Source: Episyrphus balteatus (lineage: Eukaryota; Arthropoda; Insecta; Diptera; Syrphidae). Taken from it: DNA of 64,000 bases. The stretch lies in the NCBI RefSeq assembly GCF_945859705.1, contig NC_079136.1, positions 91,821,120 to 91,885,119 of the forward strand. The letters are read 5' to 3'. Made by a program: the position numbers and the translations under genes. This document shows positions 1 through 10,925 of the stretch, piece by piece (the first letter of the stretch is position 1; every line of letters begins with the position of its first letter). A model generated the notes under the pieces. The model saw only the letters and a program-made list of their open reading frames with translations. It did not search any database and was not told where the DNA came from.

Positions 1-20
1 TTTGGTAAAATTTTCCGAAC

Positions 21-26
21 TTTATT
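21..26 (-). terminator. AATAAA polyadenylation signal after the 31-256 exon
   Basis: The plus strand reads TTTATT, which is AATAAA on the minus strand, starting 5 nt after the TAG stop of the candidate exon. Cleavage 10-30 nt downstream would fall at or beyond the left edge. The 3' UTR would be unusually short, so the stop and the signal nearly overlap. In AT-rich DNA this hexamer is frequent by chance, so its weight comes only from its position. Confidence 0.35.
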
Positions 27-30
27 CTTT

Positions 31-256
31 CTATAACAACCCTTTATTTCCTTGATTGCTCCTTTTTAAAGTTGCCTCTTTTTCCTCCTCAGAAGCCGAT
101 GTACTTCCGTTGGTTTTCTTCTGAAGAGCCCATTGGAAGCTCTGGTCCTTATCTGCAGAGTCGCTTTGTATGCTTTTTGTTAAGCTCAAACCAGAGTTTT
201 CGATGTGATTGCGTAGTGGCATCTTTGCTGGCTTCTTCCGTAAATTTTGAGCAGGA
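31..256 (-). CDS. Possible terminal coding exon, unknown protein
   Basis: The minus strand is open from a TAA near 291 down to a TAG at 33-31, with coding-like codon use and higher GC than its surroundings. An acceptor-like pyrimidine-rich tract ending in AG lies at 258-257 (minus strand), so a 3' terminal exon starting at 256 in phase 2 fits. There is no ATG at the open end; the first in-frame ATG is at 222-220, which alone would give 64 residues. The peptide is hydrophilic, with a Lys-rich start (NLRKKPAKM), a middle with SADKDQSFQWALQKK, and an acidic patch SEEEKEATLKR near the end. I see no known domain, signal peptide or membrane segment. An AATAAA begins 5 nt after the stop. I do not recognise the family; upstream exons would lie at higher coordinates and none could be found. 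Chance openness is the main alternative. Confidence 0.42.
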
Positions 257-2763
257 CTGAAGTTTGCAACAATGTAGTACAAAAATAAATCGATTTACGT
301 ATCGAAATTGATAGGGAAGTTATCGAAAAATTGTGTCTAGTTAAAGACTAGCACTGTCCTGGCTTTTCAAGGGAGGCCGATTTTATACAATTTAAGTGTA
401 AGAATGGTCTTTGTTTCTAAAATATTTTAAATTAATTTCATTGAATATTAACGGTTATACCGAAATCAAATATCTAAAACCTTCTTTTTCTATAAAGATA
501 AATTCCTTACATGAACCCTTTTTTAGAAATAAAAATAATAGTTGGTAAATTTTTCATATTCTCCATACTAAATTGAGTACGGGTAGAAATTGACCCCGCT
601 TCCATAAGATTTATTTCTTGCTCTTTGTTTTATATAGACAAAAGTCTGTATAGTGTAAGGAAAGAACTACACTTTTATCATTCCCAGGTTTTATTATTTC
701 AATATGCGAATGTTTATAACTTTCGTCCCGTCAATAACAGTCTAGTGTCAAATTTTTCAAATGAAACGGACAACTATCAAGTTTAATATATTTCAATTGA
801 CATTCTTTACTTTATTTGAATAACTGACTTTTAATATAGCAATATTAGTATGAGTTTTTACGTTTCCTTTATTATCCCTGTCCACAATATCCTTATGCAA
901 CTGGACGAAACTCTTTGTTGATTTATTGGTTGGTCAATTCCGAGAAAAAACTATAATAAAATAATATGAAATGAAAAAAAGGGAGTAATATGGTCATGGT
1001 CATATGGTCAACCTCAGAGCTCTGAATGTTTAAAGAAGAAATGAGTATGAAATTGGAGCTATATTGACACAATTTATCATAAAAGGGAATTTAAATTTAG
1101 TAATCTACAAAAGAAATAAAATTTTTTATTACTTTTTTAAACCCTTCTTTAAGCTTTGTTCTATCAAAAATTCTATTCTTTTCTACATATAAAAAAAGAC
1201 AAACCATTTCTTCAACCCAAAGACATGATTTCATTGACCATGAAATCGTATCGTGGGTAGGAGACATGGGCAAGGGCATGCAAAAAAAAATTATTGAACG
1301 AAACGAAGCAACCACCGCACAGATAGTGGAAACATTTCTCAAACGCTGATATGCCCTTGAATCATTTCACCATTGCCATCCATCAGAATACGAGCCATAT
1401 ATGGTTAGCTATGTATTGTAGGTCTATGCTACAACTTGTGATTCGTAAATTCTTAATACATGCATGGTTTCACATTATCCTTTCTATAGTCCTGCATTTG
1501 GTAGTGTTTCATAGCCTTTGAAATAAATTTATCAAGGGTTTATCAAACATAATGAATAATTTCCAGCTTTATTGTGTGATCTGGTCTGGACGCAATAAAG
1601 TTTTATAATTGAAACTAATGATGTGTGGCTGTGGTTATATAAATTGTATTTCTTTAAGCTTTTGATTCTTTTGTAACGAAATGGTACAAAACAGAACATA
1701 ATCTCGGTACGGGTGCCTATAATATATTCGTTTGGACTGCTTAAAAAGAAAAGGATTCAAACAAGGCCAAAATGTTCGATAAATTTGAATCAAAGTTTTC
1801 TTTTCTTCTTGCAATACTAAAATAGGGATGGTTGAAGGTATATTCAAGATTTTGATTATTCCGATAGAGAACATTCGAATTGAATAATGTCTGGTCTTCA
1901 TTGATTGCTAGATTACCTTGCATTTTTCCTTAAAGCAAAAAAACGATATTTTCGATATTTGACCTTGAATAACTTATGATGCGGTCACGATTCACTTATG
2001 GACGATTACGGATTTGAAATCCAATTGGATGTCAAAACCAATTGGATGGCAACTTAAAAAAAAAACAATATTTCAATAGGTAACTGTGAAAGGTACCCCT
2101 TGATTTGTTGATGTCCTACTTTTTCATTAGCTGCTCAACTAATTTCAACAAAAAATTGTTTGCAGAAGAGATTACGGAACAGTGATGTTAAAATTATTGT
2201 AGTGCCTATGCCTACCCATTGGCAAAACGCTTAGTACGATCAAAGATTATAGAATACAAAGATGTCGCATCCCATACAAATTATCGGATCCCCAAATTTT
2301 TCGGGTGGTACGTGATATGGCGTACCACAACATGTTGCTAGTAGGAAAATGTTGCGAGAGCGAGGGAATTCCTTAAAAAAATTGGAATCTCTTAAAAAAA
2401 ATTACTGTGGCCTTCTCTCTTTTTCTTTTTTGTTCGCGTGTAATTGTGTGTTGTGTTTTGAAGCGCACTTTCGTTGCGACAAGGGTGATGGTATTTTTTT
2501 TTCTTTTTTATTTTCTACTATTGAAGGATATTCTGTATTTTATATATATTTTTTTGATATTTTCTTACCTTTTTTATGTAGCTAAGAATTTTTTTAAGCC
2601 GAGGGTGGTTTTCTGTTTTTATTTTGGTTTTCTCTTTTTGTATGATAGTGCACACATATTATTATGTGGATGTTTTTTTGTATCGTTTGCGACGGCAAAA
2701 TAATGTCCATGGAATTGAGTGTTGATTTTATTTTTGGTTGAAATTTATTTTCATGGTTTGTTG
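257..2763. other. AT-rich sequence, no gene recognised
   Basis: Apart from the 1164-1349 open segment, this stretch is AT-rich with T runs around 2400-2700. No RNA gene, repeat array or transposon end could be supported. It may be intergenic, or intron of a minus-strand gene ending at the left edge. Confidence 0.5.
1164..1349 (+). other. Open reading segment of coding-like composition, status unclear
   Basis: The plus strand is open for at least 61 codons up to a TGA at 1347-1349. The last 42 codons read like protein (for example HDFIDHEIVSWVGDMGKG, then RNEATTAQIVETFLKR) with mixed third positions, unlike the AT-rich surroundings. The frame continues upstream into low-complexity TTTTTA sequence, so the true beginning is unclear; an AG inside the segment could be an acceptor. 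The opposite strand is also open here, so strand assignment is uncertain. I do not recognise the protein. It may be an exon, a decayed transposon ORF or chance. Confidence 0.2.
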
Positions 2764-3279
2764 CATAGAGGAAGGAATACCTAGAGACGCGACTTCGGTT
2801 GGTTTTTCTCTTCCACCCTACAAGCTGCAATGAGAGGAAAAACTCCACAGTGCTTATATGTGGTAGTTTTCCCGTGCATTTTAAATGGCACCAACACATT
2901 CAACTGTGGAGTTGAGCTCAAAACAATTAAAAACAATTTAAGTGCTCAGTAGGAAATAAATTCATAAAAAAATAATATAATAAATTCAAAACACGAACCT
3001 TTTTTTTTTTTATTTCTGTACATATTTATTGAAAGGTGGGTGTCTGGAGTGAGCTATTTGAGCTATTCAAGTTCATGTACAAACCAAAATCATGTTTAAA
3101 TTCAAAATTTGTGAGGACATCTACTGGTGAAAGGAAGGTATTAAACGAATTGTACTTTTCACACGTATTCACAGATAGGAAAACAAGAGAAAAATAAGAG
3201 AGATTATCTGAAATTAAATTTGCGGGTGTTTTAGGTAAGGGGGGTACGAGTCGGCTCTCTAGGTATTCCTTCCTCTATG
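2764..3279. mobile_element. 516-bp TIR element with 8-bp TSD (hAT- or P-like, non-autonomous)
   Basis: The left end reads CATAGAGGAAGGAATACC and the right end is its inverted complement; about 24 bp match before the copies diverge. The element is bounded by a perfect 8-bp direct repeat GTTTGTTG at 2756-2763 and 3280-3287. An 8-bp duplication with ends starting CA is expected for hAT or P superfamily transposons. The interior has no ORF of note and is AT-rich, so this is a non-autonomous (MITE-like) copy. The intact TSD and TIRs point to a fairly recent insertion. The superfamily choice is an inference. Confidence 0.82.
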
Positions 3280-3287
3280 GTTTGTTG

Positions 3288-4469
3288 TGAGTTTGCTTCA
3301 AGTTTTTTTTCTTTGGTAGGGCAGGTAAAGTATTGAAGGAGTTATTTAGTGTGGCTGATGAGGGAAGGTAAGGTATTGAATGATTTATTTTGCGTGGATG
3401 GTGAGGGCAGGGAAATTATAATTATTTATTATAAAAAAAAAAGGATATAGGAAATATAAAATCTTTTTTTTTAATTTTTATTTGCTTTTTGAAAATTTTA
3501 CAATTTGGTGATAACTCTTAAAATTAATAACTCTGGTTCTATTTGCGCTAGAAACTTTATAGGTTAAAAAAAAATTAAATCTTCAATTAAAAAAAAAAAT
3601 GAAAAGTTATATTGTACGATTTAACAATAATATGTATGTATGTATAAATCTTTGAATCAATATTTATCACTTATATCATTTTTTGTATCGCATTGTGCGT
3701 CTTTAAAAATTGTTGGCTTTAAAAAGTTGTAACTTATTTTATTTAATTAAAGCTCAAATAATAATTTTTTTAGTATAGGTTGCCATATCAAAAAAAAAAA
3801 TAACAAGAGGGTGATGTTTTTTTTTTAATAAAAACTGATAGCATTAAAAGATTCCAGCTCTTTTTGTTTATATTAATATTCTTAGCTGAAATAATGACCT
3901 TTCAGATGGTATAAAATTTGTAGTAATAATAAATTAATAATCATTTTTATACTTTTTTTTTTTAAACGAACAGACTTAAGTATAGTTTGATTCTTGAGAA
4001 AAAATAGTACACTTTGGGATGTTACATTTTTTTTTGTAAAATTTTCATAAAAGAATATGACAAAATTATAAAGAAAAGTTTTCTGAGCGTTTCAACCGTT
4101 TTGTATTTTTCAATTTTTAATTTGATATGACAGAAAATTGAAATTTACTGATAAGATATATAATAGCATTATGGATTTTTAAACAAATTGTTAGTTGTTT
4201 TCATTGCCAGAATTCAGAGGTTAAGGTAAAAATATGGAGTTTAACACCACCAAGTAATATTCTATAATCTTTGGTACGATAGACTTCTGTCTCCAAATCC
4301 AATTTTCACTAGATTTTATTTTTTTTAGGAGATTCCGCGTCTAGCAAGGTGTTGATATAGCCTCCAAGAGAATCATTTTCATGAAAAATTTCGTATATCA
4401 CATTAGCCATTCAGTTATAGACCAATAATTTTTGAGAATAAAAAAATTATTAGCAGCATAAGAGTGGTT
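3288..4469. other. AT-rich sequence, nothing recognised
   Basis: Long A and T runs, no coherent ORF, no TIR pair and no tandem array found. The right limit is set by homology between 4470 onward and 28070 onward. Confidence 0.5.
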
Positions 4470-4974
4470 GGAAAATTTAGGATAAATGGTGTACGAAAAG
4501 GGAAAAATAAATTGCCCATAAACAAATTGGGGGAAAGGGGGTGGGTGGGCGAAAAAGTGGAGTGGGTGTCAAAAATCGTGGTTTTTCACGATTTCTGTCA
4601 AAAGTAGACCTCCTATCGAAAAAATTAAATACAAAAGTTGTAGATCGTAAAAGTGACTACAACTTTTACTCGAACCTCAAAAATATTGAAAAAAATGCAA
4701 AAATACGGTTTTTTTATTTTGTATTTTTATCTTTTACAAAAATGGTTGGATTTTTTCTATGGAAAATTATTTTGAGATATTACCATGCAAAACATCACAA
4801 AAATAGGGTTTTGGTCGTTCAAAATTCAATATCTCAAAAAATTTTCACGTTAGAGTTATTCTAATGCTAGATTTAAATTAAGAAAGTCAAAGGCCATTAG
4901 AAAAGTATAATTTAATTTCTATGGAAAATTATTTCTCGCCAATATTACCGCACTGAACCAAATCCTTCTGTAAA

Positions 4975-5400
4975 TACAACGAAAAAATTCGTTGAGCCAA
5001 CGAAAATTTAATTAATTTTCAGCCGATGAAAAATTTAATTGGCTCAACGAAATGGCTTTCATACGTTAATGAAGAACTTCATCAATTAACGAAAACTTTC
5101 GTATTTTTTTTCGTATTTATTTTAAAAATTTTTGATCGAGAATTAATGAATTTTTACATCACTTTACGAAATTTTTTCATCAATTAACGTAAAATTTAAT
5201 TAAAACTTTCGTAAGCTAACGAAGTTTTTCGTAAATTTTATGAATATTTTAATTAAATAACGAAACAATATTCGTTAGCTAACGAAACTTTTCGTTGTAT
5301 TAATTATTTTTTTAGTAGATTATTTTTACATTCTTTTCGTAGAATTACGAATTTTTTCGTTAACCTACGAATTTTTTCATTCATTTTTCTTTTTATAAAT
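4975..5400. repeat. Left subterminal array of TTCGTTA/TAACGAA palindromes
   Basis: The block holds many degenerate palindromes built from half-sites such as TTCGTT and AACGAA, for example TTCGTTGAGCCAACGAA near 4988 and TTCGTTAGCTAACGAA near 5270, with ATTAA spacers. The same motifs recur in the right block (about 7280-7690). Arrays like this near transposon ends often bind the transposase; that role is inferred. Confidence 0.65.
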
Positions 5401-5640
5401 ATTTAATTGGACCTGTTAAATCATTGATTTAATAGTCCAAACAAAAAATTGGCGTTTATCCCGGTGGAACTCACTTGGACTCATCAGTTGACTGACTTAT
5501 CGTGAGACACCTTGTCAATACGCAAATATTGTTTATACTCAGCTCAACTTACATAGATTTTTAAACAAAAACCTAATGTGAACTATATCCAGCAAGGATA
5601 AGTTTTTCATCATTACAACAGAAATGCACCCATAGTAGGA

Positions 5641-7233
5641 GAGCTAGTGGCACATTTGACTAAGGTAGCTCTTGTAAGGCTGAAAATTCTTACAGTGGTC
5701 ATTTTTAGCACGCTAAGTAAAAATATTTTGGTCTGGCAGACCTCAGCGGTGCACATCATATATATATATGACCTTGAAAGTGTAAAAAAAAATTAAAAAA
5801 AAAAGTTGCTCTTGTAAGGCTGAAATTTTTAAAGAATTTAGTTTAACCATGGAGAAGATCAAAAAAAAAATTGCCAGACTTTTTTGAGGTGCACAAGTGC
5901 CTGCCAGACTAACTTAAAGGTGTGCAGTTTACATGCATTAAACGAAACTTTATTCTGTAAAGTCGAAATTTATATATGTGTTTGTCTAAGCGATTTTAAG
6001 AGGAACTGTGCAATTACAGTCGGTTCTGACCAGTATAAGTCCTAGTTAGGTGAGTGGAAAGATGCAACTTTCTAAAAAATGACTTAAAATCAAAAAAAAA
6101 ATATTTAAAAAAAACGGTAACACTTACAGTTATAAGTGATACTTTTTTTTAAAGCTTAAATTGTACACTTAATTTTAAATTTTAAATAAAAATATTTTAA
6201 TTAATCGTTTTTGAAATATCCAATTTTAAAGTTAAAATTAGGAAAAAAAAATTAAAAAAAAACACATTGAACAATAATATTGCCAAGACTGTGAATTAAG
6301 AGCAAAACTGAGTGATACAGAACATTGCTCTAATAAATTTCCTATCAAACACTGAAAACTACATGTCTCTACGACTTCTAGTTTTAGAGTAAATTGAAAA
6401 ATAAGAAAATATAAGAAAATATTAAAAATATAAATAAAAAAATAAAAATGTGATACAAAAATGGTTTTCTTATTTTACAATTTACTTAAAAACTAGAAGT
6501 CGTAGAGACATGTAGTTTTCAGTGTTTGATAGGAAATTTATTAGAGCAATGTTCTGTATCACTCAGTTTTGCTCTTAATTCACAGTCTTGGCAATATTAT
6601 TATTCAATGTGTTTTTTTTTTAATTTTTTTTTCCTAATTTTAACTTTAAAATTGGATATTTCAAAAACGATTAATTTAAATATTTTGATTTAAAATTTAA
6701 AATTAAGTGTACAATTTAAGCTTTAAAAAAAAGTATCATTTATAACTGTAAGTGTTACCGTTTTTTTTAAATATTTTTTTTTGGATTTTAAGTCATTTTT
6801 TAGAAAGTTGCATCTTTCCACTCACCTAACTAGGACTTATACTGGTCAGAACCGACTGTAATTGCACAGTTCCTCTTAAAATCGCTTAGACAAACACATA
6901 TATAAATTTCGACTTTACAGAATAAAGTTTCGTTTAATGCATGTAAACTGCACACCTTTAAGTTAGTCTGGCAGGCACTTGTGCACCTCAAAAAAGTCTG
7001 GCAATTTTTTTTTTTATCTTCTCCATGGGTAAACTAAATTCTATAAAAATTTCAGCCTTACAAGAGCAACTTTTTTTTAAATTTTTTTTTACACTTTCAA
7101 GGTCATATATATATATGATGTGCACCGCTGAGGTCTGCCAGACCAAAATATTTTTACTTAGCGTGCTAAAAATGACCACTGTAAGAATTTTCAGCCTTAC
7201 AAGAGCTACCTTAGTCAAATGTGCCACTAGCTC
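5641..7233. repeat. 1.6-kb palindrome with ~775-bp arms and ~45-60 nt loop
   Basis: Bases 5641-6415 are the inverted complement of about 6459-7233; paired positions sum to about 12,874, so there is little net indel. Only scattered substitutions are seen (for example near 5790-5860, and close to the loop). The loop is A-rich around 6415-6460. Each arm has three GCCAGAC motifs (left arm 5731, 5873 and 5903) and two AAGGCTGAAA boxes. Open frames on either strand are mirror images of each other and are not taken as genes. Transcription would give a hairpin of roughly 770 bp. Confidence 0.9.
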
Positions 7234-7279
7234 TTGGACTACCAAGCCTAGGTTTTTTTTTTTTCTTGTAAGGCAACGA

Positions 7280-7690
7280 TTTTGTTCGTTAACTGATGTA
7301 TTTTTTCATAAGCCGATGTAATATTTCATTAGTATATGAAGAATTTTCATAAGCTTATGAAGATTTTCGTTAGTTAATGTTGAATTTCATAAGTTAATGA
7401 ATTTTTTCGTTACTTAATTAAAACTTTGATAAAGTAAGGAAAAAATTCTTATTTTTATTCTTTAGAATGAGTATGAAATTTTTCGTTAAGTGATGAATCT
7501 TTTCATTAAGTTGGATTTTTTGGCACTAGGTAGGGAGAAAAAGTGTATGAAACGTTTTCATTAATTGATGAAGGTTTTCATATTACGAAAAATTACATAT
7601 TTTCGTTGAGCCAATGAAAGTTTCGTTGGGCCAACGAAAATGTAGTGTATGAAACGATTTTCGTAATTTTACGAAATTTATTATTTTCAG
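7280..7690. repeat. Right subterminal array of TTCGTTA/TAATGAA palindromes
   Basis: This is the counterpart of the 4975-5400 block: repeated half-sites TTCGTTA, TTCATTA and AACGAA with a clear TTTCGTTGGGCCAACGAAA palindrome near 7620. It lies just inside the TTCAGTG terminus, mirroring the left side. Confidence 0.62.
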
Positions 7691-8377
7691 TGCGTCATTT
7701 ACGGAAAAATCGATCTTAAAACTCGTTTTTTTTCAATTTTTCTCAATATTTTCTAAACAAAAGTATAGTTTTTCCACACAATCTTAAATAATAGGTTTTA
7801 ATCTAAATAATTGTATTCCAAACTTTTCAAAAATCAAAAATTTTTTCGGTAACTTTTTTGTTTGAAAAATAGGCCATTTTTTCAAATTAAATTCGTCAAA
7901 AACCAAAAATTAACTTTTTGCTCAAAAAACATTTTAAGTAGATAGAAAATATAATAAAGTAATTTTTGACCAAGTTTTGTGAAAATCCAACCACTTTTGT
8001 AAAAAGTACGATCTACAACTTTTGTATTTAATTTATTCTGAGTATAAATCTCATTTTGCGATATTTGGTATAACTTGAAAAATTTGTTGGGAGGAACCTA
8101 CACTTTCAAAGTGAGATATAAAAAAAAAAACAAAAAAAAATAAACTTTCAGAATTCTATAAAAATCATCTGTAGGTACCAAATTTGAAGAAAATCAGTAC
8201 ATGCGTTTAGGCTATGAAAATGTATACGGATGGACACGCAGACGCACGGACGGAATTGCGAGACCCACTTTTTCGGAATTCTCTATCATCGTGCGTCGTA
8301 ATGTTGGTTTTGATTAAAACCTCAAATTTTTTTTTCGACACGAAACCAATATACTTGCCCTATAGAGCAAGTAAAAA

Positions 8378-10925
8378 AGAAAAAGGTTCGCATCCACTGG
8401 GATATTGATCCTACAGCTAGGGTCACTAAACGAGTCCCCTACTGATGAAGATTTAAATCCCATCTTCTTGAAACAATAAGATTTCTTCTTAAAATAAATG
8501 GAATCCGTTTAAACTTTGTTAAATTAAAAGTCAACAACATTTCATTTTGATAAGAATTTTCATCATTAAGAAATAGTTGGAAATAATAGAAAATAAATTT
8601 TGTAAAAATAAACCTTGTAAATATCATAATATAAGCTCTTAAAGTAGTTTTCCATACTCTTAAAACTTATATCCTTTAGTGTACCAAATTTCATCACTTT
8701 TTGTCAATAAATATTTACAAATGATTTTTGATCCCAAAAAGAATAAAATGCACTAATGCTCGTTGATTTAACGTTGAAAAAAAAAAAAACAGATTGCATT
8801 TAAATCTAATTTTCAGAAAATATGAGTTACAAACTTTTTTGGTTTCGCCGACGATTTTCTTTAAAAAATAACTTAAAATACAAGTCATCCTTTTGAAAAA
8901 AGTTAAATAAAAGTTGTTTTTATTAATTTAAAGTTGTTTTTTCTTTAAGTGTACAAATAGGTATCATTAAATAGTAAACATTTTTTCGTAGGCTTGTCAC
9001 TAAAATTCAACAGGAAACTTATATTTTGTTACTTTGATTATTTTATCATTTTTGTGTGAAATAATTTCAAGATCTATAGTTTTTCTTCTTCCTGTCTAGG
9101 TTTTCAATGTGAAATGAATTTTTAAATATGTACAATTGTACATACGTTGTATTTATTTAAATGACTGTATATAAAAAATCACATCCATAAAACGACATCT
9201 TAAAACAAAATGTGTGTATTTTCCAATTGAATATTCATTCAATGTTATTTAAGGTAGGCGCTTTTGTATCACATTTTAGTTGAACTAAAGCTCAACTCTA
9301 TGGCACGTCACATTTTATTAGATAAGATAGCATTTCATTGCAATTGATTGGCAATTGTCAATTTATCGATCACTTTAGCTAAAAGGCAATTCAGATTGAC
9401 GTTTCAGCTTATTGTTTGGTCTCTTCCACTTGATGCAACCAATCAAATGCATATATATACATTCTATTAATAAGATTTTGAAAAAAAACACATTGATGTA
9501 CACAATCGCATTTTATATATTTATAAATAAATATTTTATGTAGGTTGATTACTTCATTAGGCATTTGATTTTGTTGTCTTCTTTTAGAATTCTTATTTCT
9601 AAACAATCTAACTTACAATATGCTCATTTATAGTTCATTTGAAGATGGACAAATTTTCTATGAAAAAGTAAAATGACTCGTAAGAAGAGTATCAACTCAT
9701 TTTTGTTGGAAACAGTTGGAAACAACACAAATGGTTTAGAATTCCTTAAATGTCATTTTAAAACTACTCAAATCCAAGATAAAACGTGCACAAAATAAAC
9801 TCTTTAGTCTTAGAAAGAAAATGAGTTTATTAAGAAAACAGTTGAAAAATAAGATTAAGAAAGTAGGTATGACATGAATAATGTATTACTTTAATCCTTT
9901 AAATTCAAATAAATCTCATTAATTCATTAAATATAAATTCTTCCAGTTTCCGAAGCAGGTGTTGTTTAATTCTTGAAATTCTTGGTATCCTTTGATCCAA
10001 CAAAATATGCCCACAAAACAATCCCCCAGTATAATTTTGTATGTTAATTTTTTTTTTAGTTTATATTCGTATGGTTACAAGTACCATCAGTGTTGTTCCT
10101 TCTTGTTTGTAAAAAAATAAAAAACGAAAAATCTTAATGCAAATTCCACTGACATACTCCACTACACACACAGTCAATCCCATAAGTGTGTGTGAAGAAA
10201 ACAAACATAGAAGCATTGTTTTCCTCCTTCAAAACCTTCTTTGAAGGATACTCTTGTCTCCATCAGCTATATTATTTTTATTAAAATCTGAAAAATGAGT
10301 AAAAAACAAAGTGAATTGTTTTAAAGCTAATGCAAATAGGATTTTTCTTCCTTTCTCCCTTTCACTCTCATTCACTTTGCAAGCAAAAGTCTTAAATAAA
10401 TTCTAAAAAAAAAAATACTTTAAGTCTTAGTAAAGTCTTTTGTGGAAGATGTTTCACTGGAGTGAGTTGGTAACAAGATATACATAGATATGGCATCTCT
10501 CCAAGGAATGTTTAAAATAAAAGTTTACATGTCTGGGGGAAAATTTTCAGTGTCACTGGACACACATTGTGATGACAAAATCAATGTTGTGGTTAAGAGT
10601 TAGTTTTGCATCTATAAAGACTGTCATTGTGGAGAGTTTGTGTTCAACCGAGAGACCTGGTTGAATTTTCCTGGAGGAAGAAAAGAAAAATAGAGCAAAT
10701 TTTATGCATTATAAGCTTTTTTTGGAGAAAGACTTGCAAATTAAATTTTGCTTAACTTTAACCACAATCTTTTTGGTTTATATAATTTCAATTAATGTTT
10801 GATGTCATTATTGGATTTTTTTTGAGTTTGTGATACATGATTTATATTAAATCAGTCTAAAAAAATAAACCAACAAAGACTGAAAAATTTGGGTATTTTT
10901 TTGGGAATTTTTTGCAGGGTTCCGT
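8378..10925. other. AT-rich sequence, no gene recognised
   Basis: A GGTTCGCATCC sequence at about 8386 resembles a pol III B box, but no matching A box or cloverleaf could be found, so no tRNA is called. The phrase TCCACTGGGATATT just after it recurs at about 30611. The rest is AT-rich, with slightly more complex sequence at 10,540-10,700 of unknown role. Confidence 0.45.

Larger units (their letters stand above)
4951..7692. mobile_element. 2.74-kb CACTGAA-ended foldback transposon (CMC/CACTA-like, non-autonomous)
   Basis: The element begins CACTGAACCAAAT and ends TTTTCAGTG, a short inverted repeat followed by A-rich sequence. The dinucleotide CG flanks both ends (4949-4950, 7693-7694), a plausible 2-bp TSD. 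A second element at 20682-22931 has the same CACTGAACCAAA start and TTCAGTG end. Inside are two subterminal blocks of degenerate short palindromes and a large central palindrome. CACTG ends, a 2-3 bp TSD and subterminal motif arrays are features of the CACTA/Mirage/Chapaev group, so that placement is inferred. No transposase frame is present. The element interrupts interspersed repeat copy A, so it is the younger of the two. Confidence 0.72.
4470..8377 (+). mobile_element. Interspersed repeat copy A, split by a nested 2.74-kb element
   Basis: The segment starting GGAAAATTTAGGATAAAT and running to about 4880 matches 28075-28330, including a GGGGGTGGGTGTCAAAA stretch, a 'gtagacctcct' segment and an AAAGTTGTAGATC motif. 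After the nested element (4951-7692), the part to 8377 matches the right half of the 28070 copy: both contain CGTAATGTTGGTTTTGATTA and end with an AAGTAAAAA tail after a GAAACCAATA box. Copy A also holds a pyrimidine-poor 'gacgcacggacgg' tract at about 8230. No coding capacity is seen. The class is unknown: the ends lack clear TIRs, and a SINE-like, Helitron-like or other non-autonomous element are all possible. Confidence 0.6.

Noticed and set aside
2349..2703. Hydrophobic 78-98-codon frames suggesting membrane proteins
   Set aside because: Phe- and Leu-rich products come from T-rich low-complexity DNA; there is no start context or splice structure.
6988..7321. Overlapping frames on both strands
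   Set aside because: They fall in the arm of the 1.6-kb palindrome and read through T runs; mirrored sequence in the other arm makes them repeat shadows.
8386..8420. B-box-like GGTTCGCATCC, considered as a tRNA or SINE
   Set aside because: No A box at the right distance and no cloverleaf stems could be drawn.
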